From Calditrichota bacterium (lineage in GTDB: Bacteria; Calditrichota; Calditrichia; RBG-13-44-9), in NCBI GenBank assembly GCA_024276455.1, contig JAJRXE010000088.1, positions 1-17,737 of the forward strand: 17,737 nucleotides of DNA. Direction: 5' to 3'. The first letter of the stretch is position 1. Each line of letters opens with the position of its first letter. A program made the translations under genes and the position numbers. This document shows positions 1-6,293 of the stretch, piece by piece. The notes under the pieces are model-generated. The model was not told where the DNA came from, made no database searches, and worked only from the letters and a program-made list of their open reading frames with translations.

Positions 1-165
1 CACCCCAATCACTCCGCGGGCTCGTTCCCCCAGAACATCCACCGCCACTTTCAAAAGCACGGTAGAATCGATGCCCCCGGAATAGGCGATCAACAAATTG
101 GGCAATCCCGCCAACCTTTTTTTTAAAGCCACGTATTTTGCCGCGACTGTTTTATCCAGATTCAT
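1..165 (-). CDS. larE: LarE-like PP-loop sulfurtransferase, N-terminal fragment
   Basis: Only the first 55 codons are in the window; the gene continues past the left edge. The fragment carries the PP-loop (N-type ATP pyrophosphatase) motif SGGIDST at about residues 29-35, preceded by a hydrophobic strand (NLLIAY) and followed by LLKVAVDVLGER, the arrangement seen in LarE. LarE is the ATP-dependent sacrificial sulfur donor that makes the nickel-pincer nucleotide cofactor of lactate racemase and related enzymes. The ATG at 165 has an AGGG ribosome site six bases upstream. Other PP-loop families (ExsB-like, asparagine synthetase-like) share the motif, and the diagnostic sulfur-donor cysteine lies outside the window, so LarE is the best guess, not proven. 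It is separated from the OmpA-type gene by 170 bases holding a strong inverted repeat. Confidence 0.7.
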   Translation of the reverse strand, partial: MNLDKTVAAKYVALKKRLAGLPNLLIAYSGGIDSTVLLKVAVDVLGERARGVIGV

Positions 166-260
166 TCTGTACCCTGATTTTTCTTTTCAGCACTCAAACT
201 ACCAATGGTTCAAATTAAAAACTTTCTGCTGCCGACTCAACCATTCCCGAAAATATTTAA

Positions 261-287
261 GCTCCTTACACCCGGGGTGTAAGGAGC
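261..287 (-). terminator. Strong hairpin after the OmpA-domain gene, possible terminator
   Basis: A perfect inverted repeat of 27 bases: 12-base arms (gctccttacacc and its complement) around three central bases, about 50 bases past the stop codon of the OmpA-domain gene and 96 bases before the larE-like start. Read on the minus strand it is followed by an A/T-rich stretch (TTAAATATTTT) rather than a clean run of T. Position and stem strength favour a rho-independent terminator for the gene to its right. The symmetric core could also be an operator for larE or a REP-like element. Two weaker stems (290-303 and 317-336) sit just beside it. Confidence 0.5.
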
Positions 288-335
288 AACCGCCAAGAGG
301 CGGCCAAAAACGTACGAACCGTTGGAGGTAGCGGT

Positions 336-1760
336 TTACTGTGCCTGCGATTCCAATTTAATAATGATTTCAATGCGGCGATTCTGGCGGCGCCCTTCCG
401 CGGTTTCATTGCTGGCTATCGGGCGACTCTCACCGTACCCAATGCTTTCGATTTGTCCCGGCGGTAAGGCCATATTGGCTTCCAGATACGCCCGCACTGC
501 CGCTGCCCGATTTTCCGAAAGGGTTAAATTATAGGCATCGTTCCCCTGCGAATCGGTATGCCCGGCGACAATAATTTTTTTGTGAGGGAACTCCCGCAGA
601 GCACGCATGACCTTGGTGAGTAATTTGAAATGTTCCGGTAAAATAACCGCCTTAGCCGATTGGAAGGTCAAACCGTACAGACGAATGATCATTTCGTCCC
701 CTGAGAGGAGCACCTGCGCCTCGTCCGGAGTAAACATTTGCTCAATCTTTTTAAGCTTCTCTTCCCACTCTTTCTTCTTTTGCAATTCGGTAACTACGGT
801 TTGCTCGTATTTTTGAATTTTCTCCGAGAGGCGGGCATTTTCTTCCTGCAGGTTTTTCAACTCTTCTTTCAACGATTTATTTTCTTCTTTCAGATTTTGA
901 ATGGCCAGAACAATATCGTTTTCGGTATCGGAAAACCCGGCTTCGTAATGCCCTTTAAATCCTAATTCCCCGGCAATATGATCCATTCGGTCTTCGAAAT
1001 CGCGAATTAACATTTCCCAGTTTTTGTCGTCTTTGCGCAGTTTCTTAATAATTTTGCTCAAATACATGGCGTGTTTTACCTGGTATTCCGCCTCCTGAGC
1101 CTTTTCGCTGGCGTCCTTCTTGGCATATCGATCGCCGTTCAAAATAACCAGTACCTGTTCATACAGATTCTGTGCCTCGTTCAGGGTGTAGGGTGCCAGC
1201 TCTTCCACATCCTGATCTTTGGCTTCCTGGAGTAAATCCCGCACTCTCCCCACCACATTTTCTTTAATGGCAATTAACTCCGCCCGGCGAAACGCCTCTT
1301 CCGCTTTGAAGGCGCGGTCTTTGGCACCATTCAGATCTCCCTTTTCCAACCGTTTGCTGGCTTCGCGTAAAATCTCTTCACTTTTCTTAAATTCCTCCGG
1401 GGCGAACTCCGGTGCCTGCGCCTCCAGCGCATCGTTGCGAGCCTGCAATACCGCCCGGAAGACAATCTCTCCCTGCTGTCCCAGATCATTCACCAGGCGC
1501 AAATAGCGCGCAGCCTCCACCAGTTTCTTTTCTATGTCGCTGATTTTCTTTCCTTCTTGGAGTTTCTTTTTGGCTTCTTTCAAAGCTTTCTGGGCCTTCT
1601 CGAAATTGGTCTGAGAAATCACGTCGTACTGCTTTTGCCGAAAGCGACTCATTTCGTTTTCAATCGCCTCAATTTTGCTTTCAATATTCCCCTGGGCAAA
1701 AAGCAGGGAAAACAGAAAAATTAACAGCGCTAAAATTTGACTCATCTTACTGTGCATCAT
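336..1760 (-). CDS. Periplasmic helical-repeat protein with C-terminal OmpA peptidoglycan-binding domain
   Basis: The 474-residue product starts with a short charged stretch and a hydrophobic signal segment (about residues 7-22, ending near FAQ), with no lipobox cysteine. Residues about 47-250 are almost wholly helical and fall into three units of about 70 residues, each built around a pattern like (N/E/T)(F/L)xKAxxxLxEAxxxL followed by alanine-rich AxxxAxxAE; this resembles DUF4398-type helical modules. Residues about 286-343 are a Lys/Glu-rich coiled coil. Residues about 350-470 are an OmpA-like domain with GHTDSQGN (400-407), LSENRA (414-419) and a GRRQNRRIEI ending, the peptidoglycan-binding signature. 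The protein probably spans the periplasm and anchors to cell wall. No beta-barrel is evident. GAGGAG lies eight bases before the ATG at 1760; a second ATG follows directly. Its specific role is unknown. Confidence 0.88.
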   Translation of the reverse strand: MMHSKMSQILALLIFLFSLLFAQGNIESKIEAIENEMSRFRQKQYDVISQTNFEKAQKALKEAKKKLQEGKKISDIEKKLVEAARYLRLVNDLGQQGEIVFRAVLQARNDALEAQAPEFAPEEFKKSEEILREASKRLEKGDLNGAKDRAFKAEEAFRRAELIAIKENVVGRVRDLLQEAKDQDVEELAPYTLNEAQNLYEQVLVILNGDRYAKKDASEKAQEAEYQVKHAMYLSKIIKKLRKDDKNWEMLIRDFEDRMDHIAGELGFKGHYEAGFSDTENDIVLAIQNLKEENKSLKEELKNLQEENARLSEKIQKYEQTVVTELQKKKEWEEKLKKIEQMFTPDEAQVLLSGDEMIIRLYGLTFQSAKAVILPEHFKLLTKVMRALREFPHKKIIVAGHTDSQGNDAYNLTLSENRAAAVRAYLEANMALPPGQIESIGYGESRPIASNETAEGRRQNRRIEIIIKLESQAQ

Positions 1761-1960
1761 TCACCTTGCTCCTCTTTATATTAACCGCGTCTGATTTCCT
1801 ATTATTTGCCGGTCAGTAAAAATCAACCGGAAAGATACAAACACTTTCTCCTGAACAAAACCGAAGATTTCTCTTCTTGCCTGTTTTCTGGTGACCGAAT
1901 GTTGGTCTAAAATACAAAAATTATTACCCCAAAGGGGATTAATTTCTCGCAACCCCTTAA
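1761..1960. other. Intergenic region between ArsA-like and OmpA-domain genes
   Basis: About 200 bases with no convincing gene. Near the ArsA-like stop, positions 1927-1937 form a short CCCC-AAA-GGGG stem; on the minus strand it is followed by TAATAATTTTTG, so it could act as a weak terminator for the ArsA-like gene, but four base pairs are few. The OmpA-domain promoter should lie in this stretch, yet I cannot single out good -35/-10 elements. Confidence 0.35.
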
Positions 1961-2842
1961 TTAAAGCGGCATCTCCTTTTTTAATTGATCGACTAATGGC
2001 TGCAAACGGGAAATTCCGATGGGTTCTTCGGCAAGCAAGGGGAAGGTGATTTGCGGGATACTCTCGACTTCCGCCGGCTGAAAATCGACCCCGGCCTTTC
2101 GTAAGAATTCCCACCATGACATTTCATGCATTGTTTTATTAAAAAATATGCCTTTCAGGGGCAAATTCATCTCCCGGTAAAAACGAATTTGGTTCCAGGT
2201 TTCTTTTGCAGAAACAATGCCAGGATTACAAACAATAAAAAAGGAAGAACGATGGTCGGTTAAAACATCTCTTAATCTTTTAAGATTCAAATAGATAGAC
2301 TCCAGGTCTTCCAGAATGGGATCGGTTTTTTGCTTTTTAACCACCCGGTTCAATTGTGCAATTTTTTCCCGCTGCTTTTTCAGAAAGCGGATCCAATTCC
2401 CCAGGGCAAAGATCATGGAAAAGGTCTTGAAGAAGGAAGCGGTGGGTGCCATATCGAAAACCAGAAACCCGAAATCCGTACGCACCAGCTCCTCCAGAAT
2501 GTACTCCACCAGAATTTCTTCCCGGGTGGCCGGATTAGCCAGCACGGCCTCCACGTAATCGCGAATCGAGAAACCCACGTTTAAATCCAGTTTTTTCAGA
2601 CGCTGAAAAACGCTTTTTCGGAATTTCTCGCTGTAGTAATCGGGGTTCATCTCCTTGACAAAGAGATTTTTCCGTACCATCGTTTCGCGGTGACTCACCG
2701 GTAGTTTAAATATGGTGGAAAGAGATTGAGTCGGATCCAGCGAGATGAGAAGGGTGGATTTCCGGGAGGACAGATACAGCGCCAGGGCGGCCGAAAGGGT
2801 GGATTTTCCGACTCCGCCTTTTCCGGTTACGAAGAATCGCAT
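1961..2842 (-). CDS. Single-domain ArsA/Get3-family ATPase
   Basis: A 293-residue P-loop ATPase of the ArsA/Get3 branch of the SIMIBI class. It has the deviant Walker A GKGGVGKST (residues 7-15), a switch I region DPTQS (36-40), a switch II region FDMAPTAS (129-136) where classical ArsA/Get3 has D-TAPTGHT, and an FNK adenine-loop motif (234-236). It is one ATPase unit, not the tandem pair of arsenite-pump ArsA, so arsenite export is unlikely; bacterial single-domain members have mostly unknown clients. I chose the ATG at 2842, not the in-frame ATG at 2914, because the P-loop then begins at the usual residue 7, and because this ATG overlaps the TGA of the upstream small gene by one base (TGATG), implying translational coupling. 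No arsR, arsB or arsD gene lies nearby. The divergent switch II suggests a specialised subfamily. Confidence 0.85.
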   Translation of the reverse strand: MRFFVTGKGGVGKSTLSAALALYLSSRKSTLLISLDPTQSLSTIFKLPVSHRETMVRKNLFVKEMNPDYYSEKFRKSVFQRLKKLDLNVGFSIRDYVEAVLANPATREEILVEYILEELVRTDFGFLVFDMAPTASFFKTFSMIFALGNWIRFLKKQREKIAQLNRVVKKQKTDPILEDLESIYLNLKRLRDVLTDHRSSFFIVCNPGIVSAKETWNQIRFYREMNLPLKGIFFNKTMHEMSWWEFLRKAGVDFQPAEVESIPQITFPLLAEEPIGISRLQPLVDQLKKEMPL

Positions 2843-3162
2843 CAGAATTCCCGCGCAAATTTTTCCATTTCTTTCCAGAACTGGCTTTCCGGTCGGGAAA
2901 CCCGTTCCCCCCATTGCTCCAATTTTTCTACCAGATGGGGAAGCAGCTTCAATTGCAAATAACCGGAAGTCGGAATTCCCAACCAGTCCCCCAAAATGAG
3001 CAACAGGAAGAGATCTTCCTGTGCAAGGGCTTCGCGCCGGGAATGTTGGTAAATTTGTTCAGTAAAACTGCCGGCAAAAAACAAACGCACCACCTGAAAT
3101 ATTTCCTGCAATCCCTCAGGGAATCTGGAAGAGGGGTGTTTTTTCTCATCGTTTGCTTGCAT
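2842..3162 (-). CDS. Small partner protein of ArsA-like ATPase (cory-CC-star-like)
   Basis: A 106-residue soluble protein with an acidic/basic N-terminus, then a conserved-looking core: RLFFAGSFTEQIYQHSRREA (about 26-45), QEDLFLLLILGDWLGIP (about 48-64) and LKLLPHLVEKLEQW (about 71-84). This pattern recalls the small proteins catalogued as cory-CC-star, which occur beside ArsA-family ATPases in archaea and bacteria; the assignment is from memory of the pattern and is tentative. As I recall it, that family is named for a Cys-Cys pair at the C-terminus; this copy has no cysteine at all and ends KFAREF. AGGTG lies eight bases before the ATG at 3162. The stop overlaps the ATPase start by one base, so the two are very likely made together and may act as a complex. 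Function unknown. Confidence 0.7.
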   Translation of the reverse strand: MQANDEKKHPSSRFPEGLQEIFQVVRLFFAGSFTEQIYQHSRREALAQEDLFLLLILGDWLGIPTSGYLQLKLLPHLVEKLEQWGERVSRPESQFWKEMEKFAREF

Positions 3163-3252
3163 TGCCTGATCACCTAAAAATAAGGGTTCGTATAGTTAAA
3201 CATGGTGGTAAAAAGGACCTCCGCCGAACCAGGTAAAACCGCCTTTCGTCCA

Positions 3253-4992
3253 TTAAGAAGAACGATTGTAGCGATTGGTAATGGGAAAGCGTCGTTCTTT
3301 TCCAAAAGCCCGATGGGTAATTTTAATTCCCGGCGCCGCTTGCCGACGCTTGTATTCATTACCATCCACCATGCGAATGACTCTTTTCACCGCTTCTTCC
3401 TCAAATCCCCGCGAAACAATGTCCTCGAAAGAAATGTCTTCTTCTACGTAGGCTCGCAAAATGGGATCGAGCACGTCGTAAGGCGGCAGCGAATCGGTGT
3501 CTTTCTGATCGGGGCGCAACTCGGCCGAGGGGGCTTTTTTCAGAATATTTTCCGGGATGAGATCAAAACCAGCCTGGTGGTTCCGATATTGGGCCAGTTC
3601 GTACACCATGGTTTTGGGCACATCTTTAATTACCGAAAATCCCCCCACCATATCGCCGTACAGGGTGCAATACCCCACACTGACTTCACTTTTATTTCCG
3701 GTAGCCAGCACCAACCAGCCGAATTTGTTGGAGAGGGCCATCAGCAGGTTGCCCCGGATGCGCGCCTGAATGTTCTCTTCGGTAATATCCATTTCCCGTC
3801 CCTGGAAGATTGGTTCCAGCTCCTTCAAGTAGGCCTGGTAAAGATTGGTGATCGGTATTTCATAAAACTTTATTTTTAAATTTTCCGCCAGTAAACGGGC
3901 ATCGCTTTTGCTGGAGGAGCTGGTGTACGAGCTGGGCATGGAAACGCCAATCACGTTCTCGTGGCCCAGAGCATCCACCGCAATGGTGGCGACCAGGGCG
4001 GAATCGATTCCACCGGAAATGCCCAACACCACTTTCTGAAAATTGTTTTTCCGCACATAGTCTCGCAAACCGGTCACCAGGGCTCGGTACACTTCGGCCG
4101 TAGGATCGAGGAAGTCGATGATTTCGGAAGCCAGCTTTTCTTTGCGAGCCTTGCGGGGAAGCGGTGGCAGAGCAATTCGTTCCACCTTTTCTTCCACCGC
4201 CACCAACCGCTTCTCTTTGCGGCGGCGCGGATCGTGAAGCCGTTTTTTGAAAACATCGGCCGGATTTAACGTGACCATCAGCAGTTGCTCTTCGAAACAA
4301 CCAGCCTTGGCCAGCAAACGTCCTTCTTCCGAGACCACCATACTGTTTCCGTCGAACACCAGTTCATCCTGCCCGCCAACCAGATTCACGTAAGCCACAA
4401 TCACATCGTTGTCGGCCGCCCGCACAGAAAGCATTCGGTAGCGATCGCGCGCTTTTCCGTAATGGTAGGGCGAGGAAGAGATATTGATGATGATTTCTGC
4501 CCCTCCGTAAAGCGCCTGGTCGCGAGAAGGCCCTCCGGGATACCAGATATCTTCGCAAATATTCACCCCGAACCAGATATCGTTCAGCGAGAACACCTTC
4601 ACCTTCTCTCCGGCCTGAAAATAGCGGTCTTCGTCAAAGACCCCGTAGTTGGGAAGAAAGATCTTGTGGTAAACCCCGGCAATTTTCTTGTTGTGCAGAA
4701 TGGCTGCCGCATTAAAAATGTCGTCCACCCGATCTACAAAACCGACAATCGCCGTGATGCCGGCGGTGTGGGGTAACAGCTTCTCCAGATATTTAAGATT
4801 GTCGTCGATAAATTCTGGCTTGAGCAACAAATCTTCCGGGGGGTACCCAGTAATGCTTAATTCCGGAAAGGCAATAATTTCCACCCCGGCTTTTTTCGCC
4901 TTCTCAATAAATTCTACAATTTTTTCAAAATTCCGCTCGAAATCGCCAACAATGGTGTTAATTTGTCCTAACGCAAGATTGAGGGTTCTCAT
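3253..4992 (-). CDS. nadE: Glutamine-dependent NAD+ synthetase
   Basis: A 579-residue two-domain enzyme that makes NAD+ from deamido-NAD+ (NaAD), ATP and glutamine, the last step of NAD synthesis, in the cytoplasm. The N-terminal nitrilase-fold glutaminase (about 1-270) shows the full Glu-Lys-Cys triad: Glu44 in FPELSITGYPPED, Lys110 in YHKIFLPNYGVFDE and Cys146 in NICEDIW. The C-terminal synthetase domain (about 297-579) has the PP-loop ISGGIDSALVA with SGGIDS at 326-331, then SSSSKSD, ATGNKSE and LRPDQKDTDSLPPYDVLD. Length and order match the NadE family of the glutamine-using type. The ATG at 4992 has GGGAG nine bases upstream. It lies 90 bases before the small ArsA-partner gene on the same strand with no obvious terminator between, so co-transcription is possible. 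It is divergent from the ptsN cluster. Confidence 0.97.
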   Translation of the reverse strand: MRTLNLALGQINTIVGDFERNFEKIVEFIEKAKKAGVEIIAFPELSITGYPPEDLLLKPEFIDDNLKYLEKLLPHTAGITAIVGFVDRVDDIFNAAAILHNKKIAGVYHKIFLPNYGVFDEDRYFQAGEKVKVFSLNDIWFGVNICEDIWYPGGPSRDQALYGGAEIIINISSSPYHYGKARDRYRMLSVRAADNDVIVAYVNLVGGQDELVFDGNSMVVSEEGRLLAKAGCFEEQLLMVTLNPADVFKKRLHDPRRRKEKRLVAVEEKVERIALPPLPRKARKEKLASEIIDFLDPTAEVYRALVTGLRDYVRKNNFQKVVLGISGGIDSALVATIAVDALGHENVIGVSMPSSYTSSSSKSDARLLAENLKIKFYEIPITNLYQAYLKELEPIFQGREMDITEENIQARIRGNLLMALSNKFGWLVLATGNKSEVSVGYCTLYGDMVGGFSVIKDVPKTMVYELAQYRNHQAGFDLIPENILKKAPSAELRPDQKDTDSLPPYDVLDPILRAYVEEDISFEDIVSRGFEEEAVKRVIRMVDGNEYKRRQAAPGIKITHRAFGKERRFPITNRYNRSS

Positions 4993-5024
4993 CGATCAAA
5001 ACTCCCGGTTTCAAATAACATGGC

Positions 5025-5053
5025 AAGTTAAAAGTAAACAAGCGATTAATCAA
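5025..5053 (-). promoter_or_regulatory. Candidate sigma70-type promoter for nadE
   Basis: On the minus strand TTGATT (5048-5053) and TAACTT (5025-5030) are separated by exactly 17 bases, placing a start of transcription about 25 bases before the nadE ATG. The -10 element is a weak match. An overlapping TTGTTT-17-TTATTT pair is an equally weak alternative, so this is a suggestion only. Confidence 0.3.
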
Positions 5054-5167
5054 GCAGATTCCTGCATTTCCGAATTGACCGCCGGCTCCTTGCAGGGTTC
5101 AAGCGCTTCAGAGGCTTTTTCGCGTAAAAGGCGGCTCCGATTTTTTTTCCGGTTAAATATTTTTTAG

Positions 5168-5196
5168 TTGACTTCCAATGGTGCTTTTTATATCGT
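5168..5196 (+). promoter_or_regulatory. Candidate sigma70-type promoter for the ptsN-clc cluster
   Basis: TTGACT (5168-5173) and TATCGT (5191-5196) are 17 bases apart, with the expected start of transcription near 5203 and the strong ribosome site GGAGG at 5211-5215. The -35 matches the consensus at five of six bases and the -10 at four of six. No other promoter candidate is seen before the five-gene plus-strand cluster. The 4993-5220 region between the divergent nadE and ptsN genes holds nothing else I recognise. Confidence 0.4.
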
Positions 5197-5220
5197 ATTT
5201 TGATAGTCTTGGAGGTGAAA

Positions 5221-5697
5221 ATGAAATTAATTGACGTCCTGAAACCGAATTATATTAAGATCCCGTTAGAGGGGGATTCCAAGGAAGCAGTAATCAAAGA
5301 ACTCATTCAGGTGCTCCATCAGAATCAGGTCTTTGAAGACACCGAAGAAGTGTTTAAAGCCGTGATGGAAAGGGAAAAAATAATGACCACCGGAGTTGGG
5401 AAAGGGGTGGCCATTCCGCATTGCAAACACAAGAACTGTCCCGATTTTGCCATTGGACTGGGCATAAAATCCAGTGGAGTTGAATTTCAATCCATCGACA
5501 ATCTTCCGGCCAAAATCATTTTTCTGCTGGTCGGCCCGGAAGATAATCCCGGAATGCACATTCGCTTGCTCAGCCGAATCTCCCGACTGATTTCCAAAGA
5601 GGATTTGCGGGAACAATTGGTGAAATGTAAGAATTCCGAAGATGCTTACAAACTACTAAAAAATGCCGAAGACAAATTTTTTGAGATATCCGGATGA
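5221..5697 (+). CDS. ptsN: PTS EIIA-type (PtsN-like) phosphotransfer regulator
   Basis: A 158-residue single EIIA domain of the fructose/nitrogen-PTS (PtsN) type. The phospho-acceptor histidine is His67 in GVAIPHCK, and the second conserved histidine is His113 in GMHIRLLSRI. PtsN proteins accept phosphate from NPr/HPr-like carriers and usually act as regulators, often of potassium and other ion transport, rather than importing sugar; no EIIB, EIIC or HPr gene is in this window. I chose the ATG at 5221, not the one at 5200, because GGAGG (5211-5215) sits five bases before it and because the seven extra residues do not belong to the fold. The stop overlaps the next gene by ATGA. It heads a cluster leading to an anion channel, which suggests a regulatory role there. 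Confidence 0.9.
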   Translation: MKLIDVLKPNYIKIPLEGDSKEAVIKELIQVLHQNQVFEDTEEVFKAVMEREKIMTTGVGKGVAIPHCKHKNCPDFAIGLGIKSSGVEFQSIDNLPAKIIFLLVGPEDNPGMHIRLLSRISRLISKEDLREQLVKCKNSEDAYKLLKNAEDKFFEISG

Positions 5698-6029
5698 AAT
5701 TACTGGTTTTCGTTTTAAATAAAGAGGAGCTTCTGGAAGAGATTTTAGAGGCGTTTCTGGAACTCAACATTCAGGGTGCTACCATTTTAGACAGTGTGGG
5801 AATGGGTGCCATTCTGGCCCAGGATATTCCCATCTTTGCCGGATTCAAACACTTGCTGCAAGGGAGCCGCCCGGCGAACAAAACCATCTTAACCGTAATC
5901 CCCGAAAAGCAAGTGGAGGAAGTGATTAAAGCCATCGAACAGGTAGTGGGACCGCTATCTGAACCGGGGAACGGCATCATCTTTATTCTCGATGTCGATC
6001 GGGTTCACGGACTTACAAAAACATTTTAG
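5694..6029 (+). CDS. Divergent P-II-like signalling protein
   Basis: A 111-residue protein with the P-II (GlnB/GlnK) layout: an opening strand MKLLVFVLN, helix EELLEEILEAFLE, then NIQGATILDSVGMG in the place of GITGMTVTEVKGFG, a T-loop-sized segment (about 41-61), a second strand and helix (TILTVIPEKQVEEVIKAIEQVVG) and a closing strand with IIFILDVDRV in place of KIFVFDVARV. Canonical ligand features are missing: no tyrosine in the T-loop segment for uridylylation, and GPLSEPGNG replaces the TGKIGDG B-loop, losing the ATP-phosphate lysine. It is therefore better called P-II-like than a nitrogen regulator. The start ATG lies inside the ptsN stop region (ATGA overlap), so it should be made with EIIA. 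Ligand and target are unknown; the neighbouring channel is an obvious candidate partner. Confidence 0.75.
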   Translation: MKLLVFVLNKEELLEEILEAFLELNIQGATILDSVGMGAILAQDIPIFAGFKHLLQGSRPANKTILTVIPEKQVEEVIKAIEQVVGPLSEPGNGIIFILDVDRVHGLTKTF

Positions 6030-6038
6030 GGTACCAGC

Positions 6039-6293
6039 GTGACGGAAATTAAATGGAAGAAAATCGGTCCGATTCCCGGACGCCCTTTTGCGGAAATGAT
6101 TGGAGAGATCCTCCGGGATCGGGATATTCCGTACGAGATTTTGATGGATGGAATTGCCACCGCTTACGGGTTCAGCGGCGTTAACCTGGTTGGAAACGAG
6201 GTTTTCTTACTGGTACCTCCGCAACACGAAGAAGAAGTGCAGGAATTGGTCAACCGTATTTTAAATGCAAATCAACCCGAACAGGAACAATGA
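6039..6293 (+). CDS. Small DUF2007-like protein
   Basis: An 84-residue protein starting at GTG 6039, with only a weak AGGG site upstream. The pattern is GRPFAEMIGEILRDRDIPYEI, then NLVGNEVFLLVPPQHEEEVQELVNRIL. This matches the DUF2007 type of small alpha-beta domain, thought to be a P-II-like or signal-transducing ferredoxin-fold unit: a helix that follows a short strand, a 'new ligand-exposed' strand, then VPxxxEEEVxEL. The tail (NANQPEQEQ) is disordered-looking. It ends in an ATGA overlap with the channel gene, so translation is probably coupled. No catalytic residues are visible. The DUF2007 assignment is from pattern recognition and moderately sure; that the gene is real is supported by tight packing and good codon structure. 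Confidence 0.65.
   Translation: MTEIKWKKIGPIPGRPFAEMIGEILRDRDIPYEILMDGIATAYGFSGVNLVGNEVFLLVPPQHEEEVQELVNRILNANQPEQEQ

Noticed and set aside
1776..2117. Minus-strand open frame of 113 codons over the ArsA-like 3' end and the gap beyond
   Set aside because: Mostly overlaps the ArsA-like gene in another frame; the composition is arginine-rich and unlike a real protein, with no start signal.
2842..2914. Upstream in-frame ATG (2914) as the start of the ArsA-like ATPase
   Set aside because: It would put 24 extra residues before a P-loop that normally starts near residue 7 and would overlap the small gene by about 70 bases.
3174..3252. Possible terminator between nadE and the small ArsA-partner gene
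   Set aside because: A T5 run is present on the minus strand but only a 4-base weak stem can be drawn before it.
3202..3879. Open frame of 225 codons on the plus strand opposite nadE
   Set aside because: It lies antisense to the strongly conserved NadE synthetase domain, has no recognisable domain and no ribosome site; a shadow frame.
5200..5220. Upstream in-frame ATG (5200) as the ptsN start
   Set aside because: It lies at the promoter -10 side and has no ribosome site, whereas ATG 5221 has GGAGG at ideal spacing.
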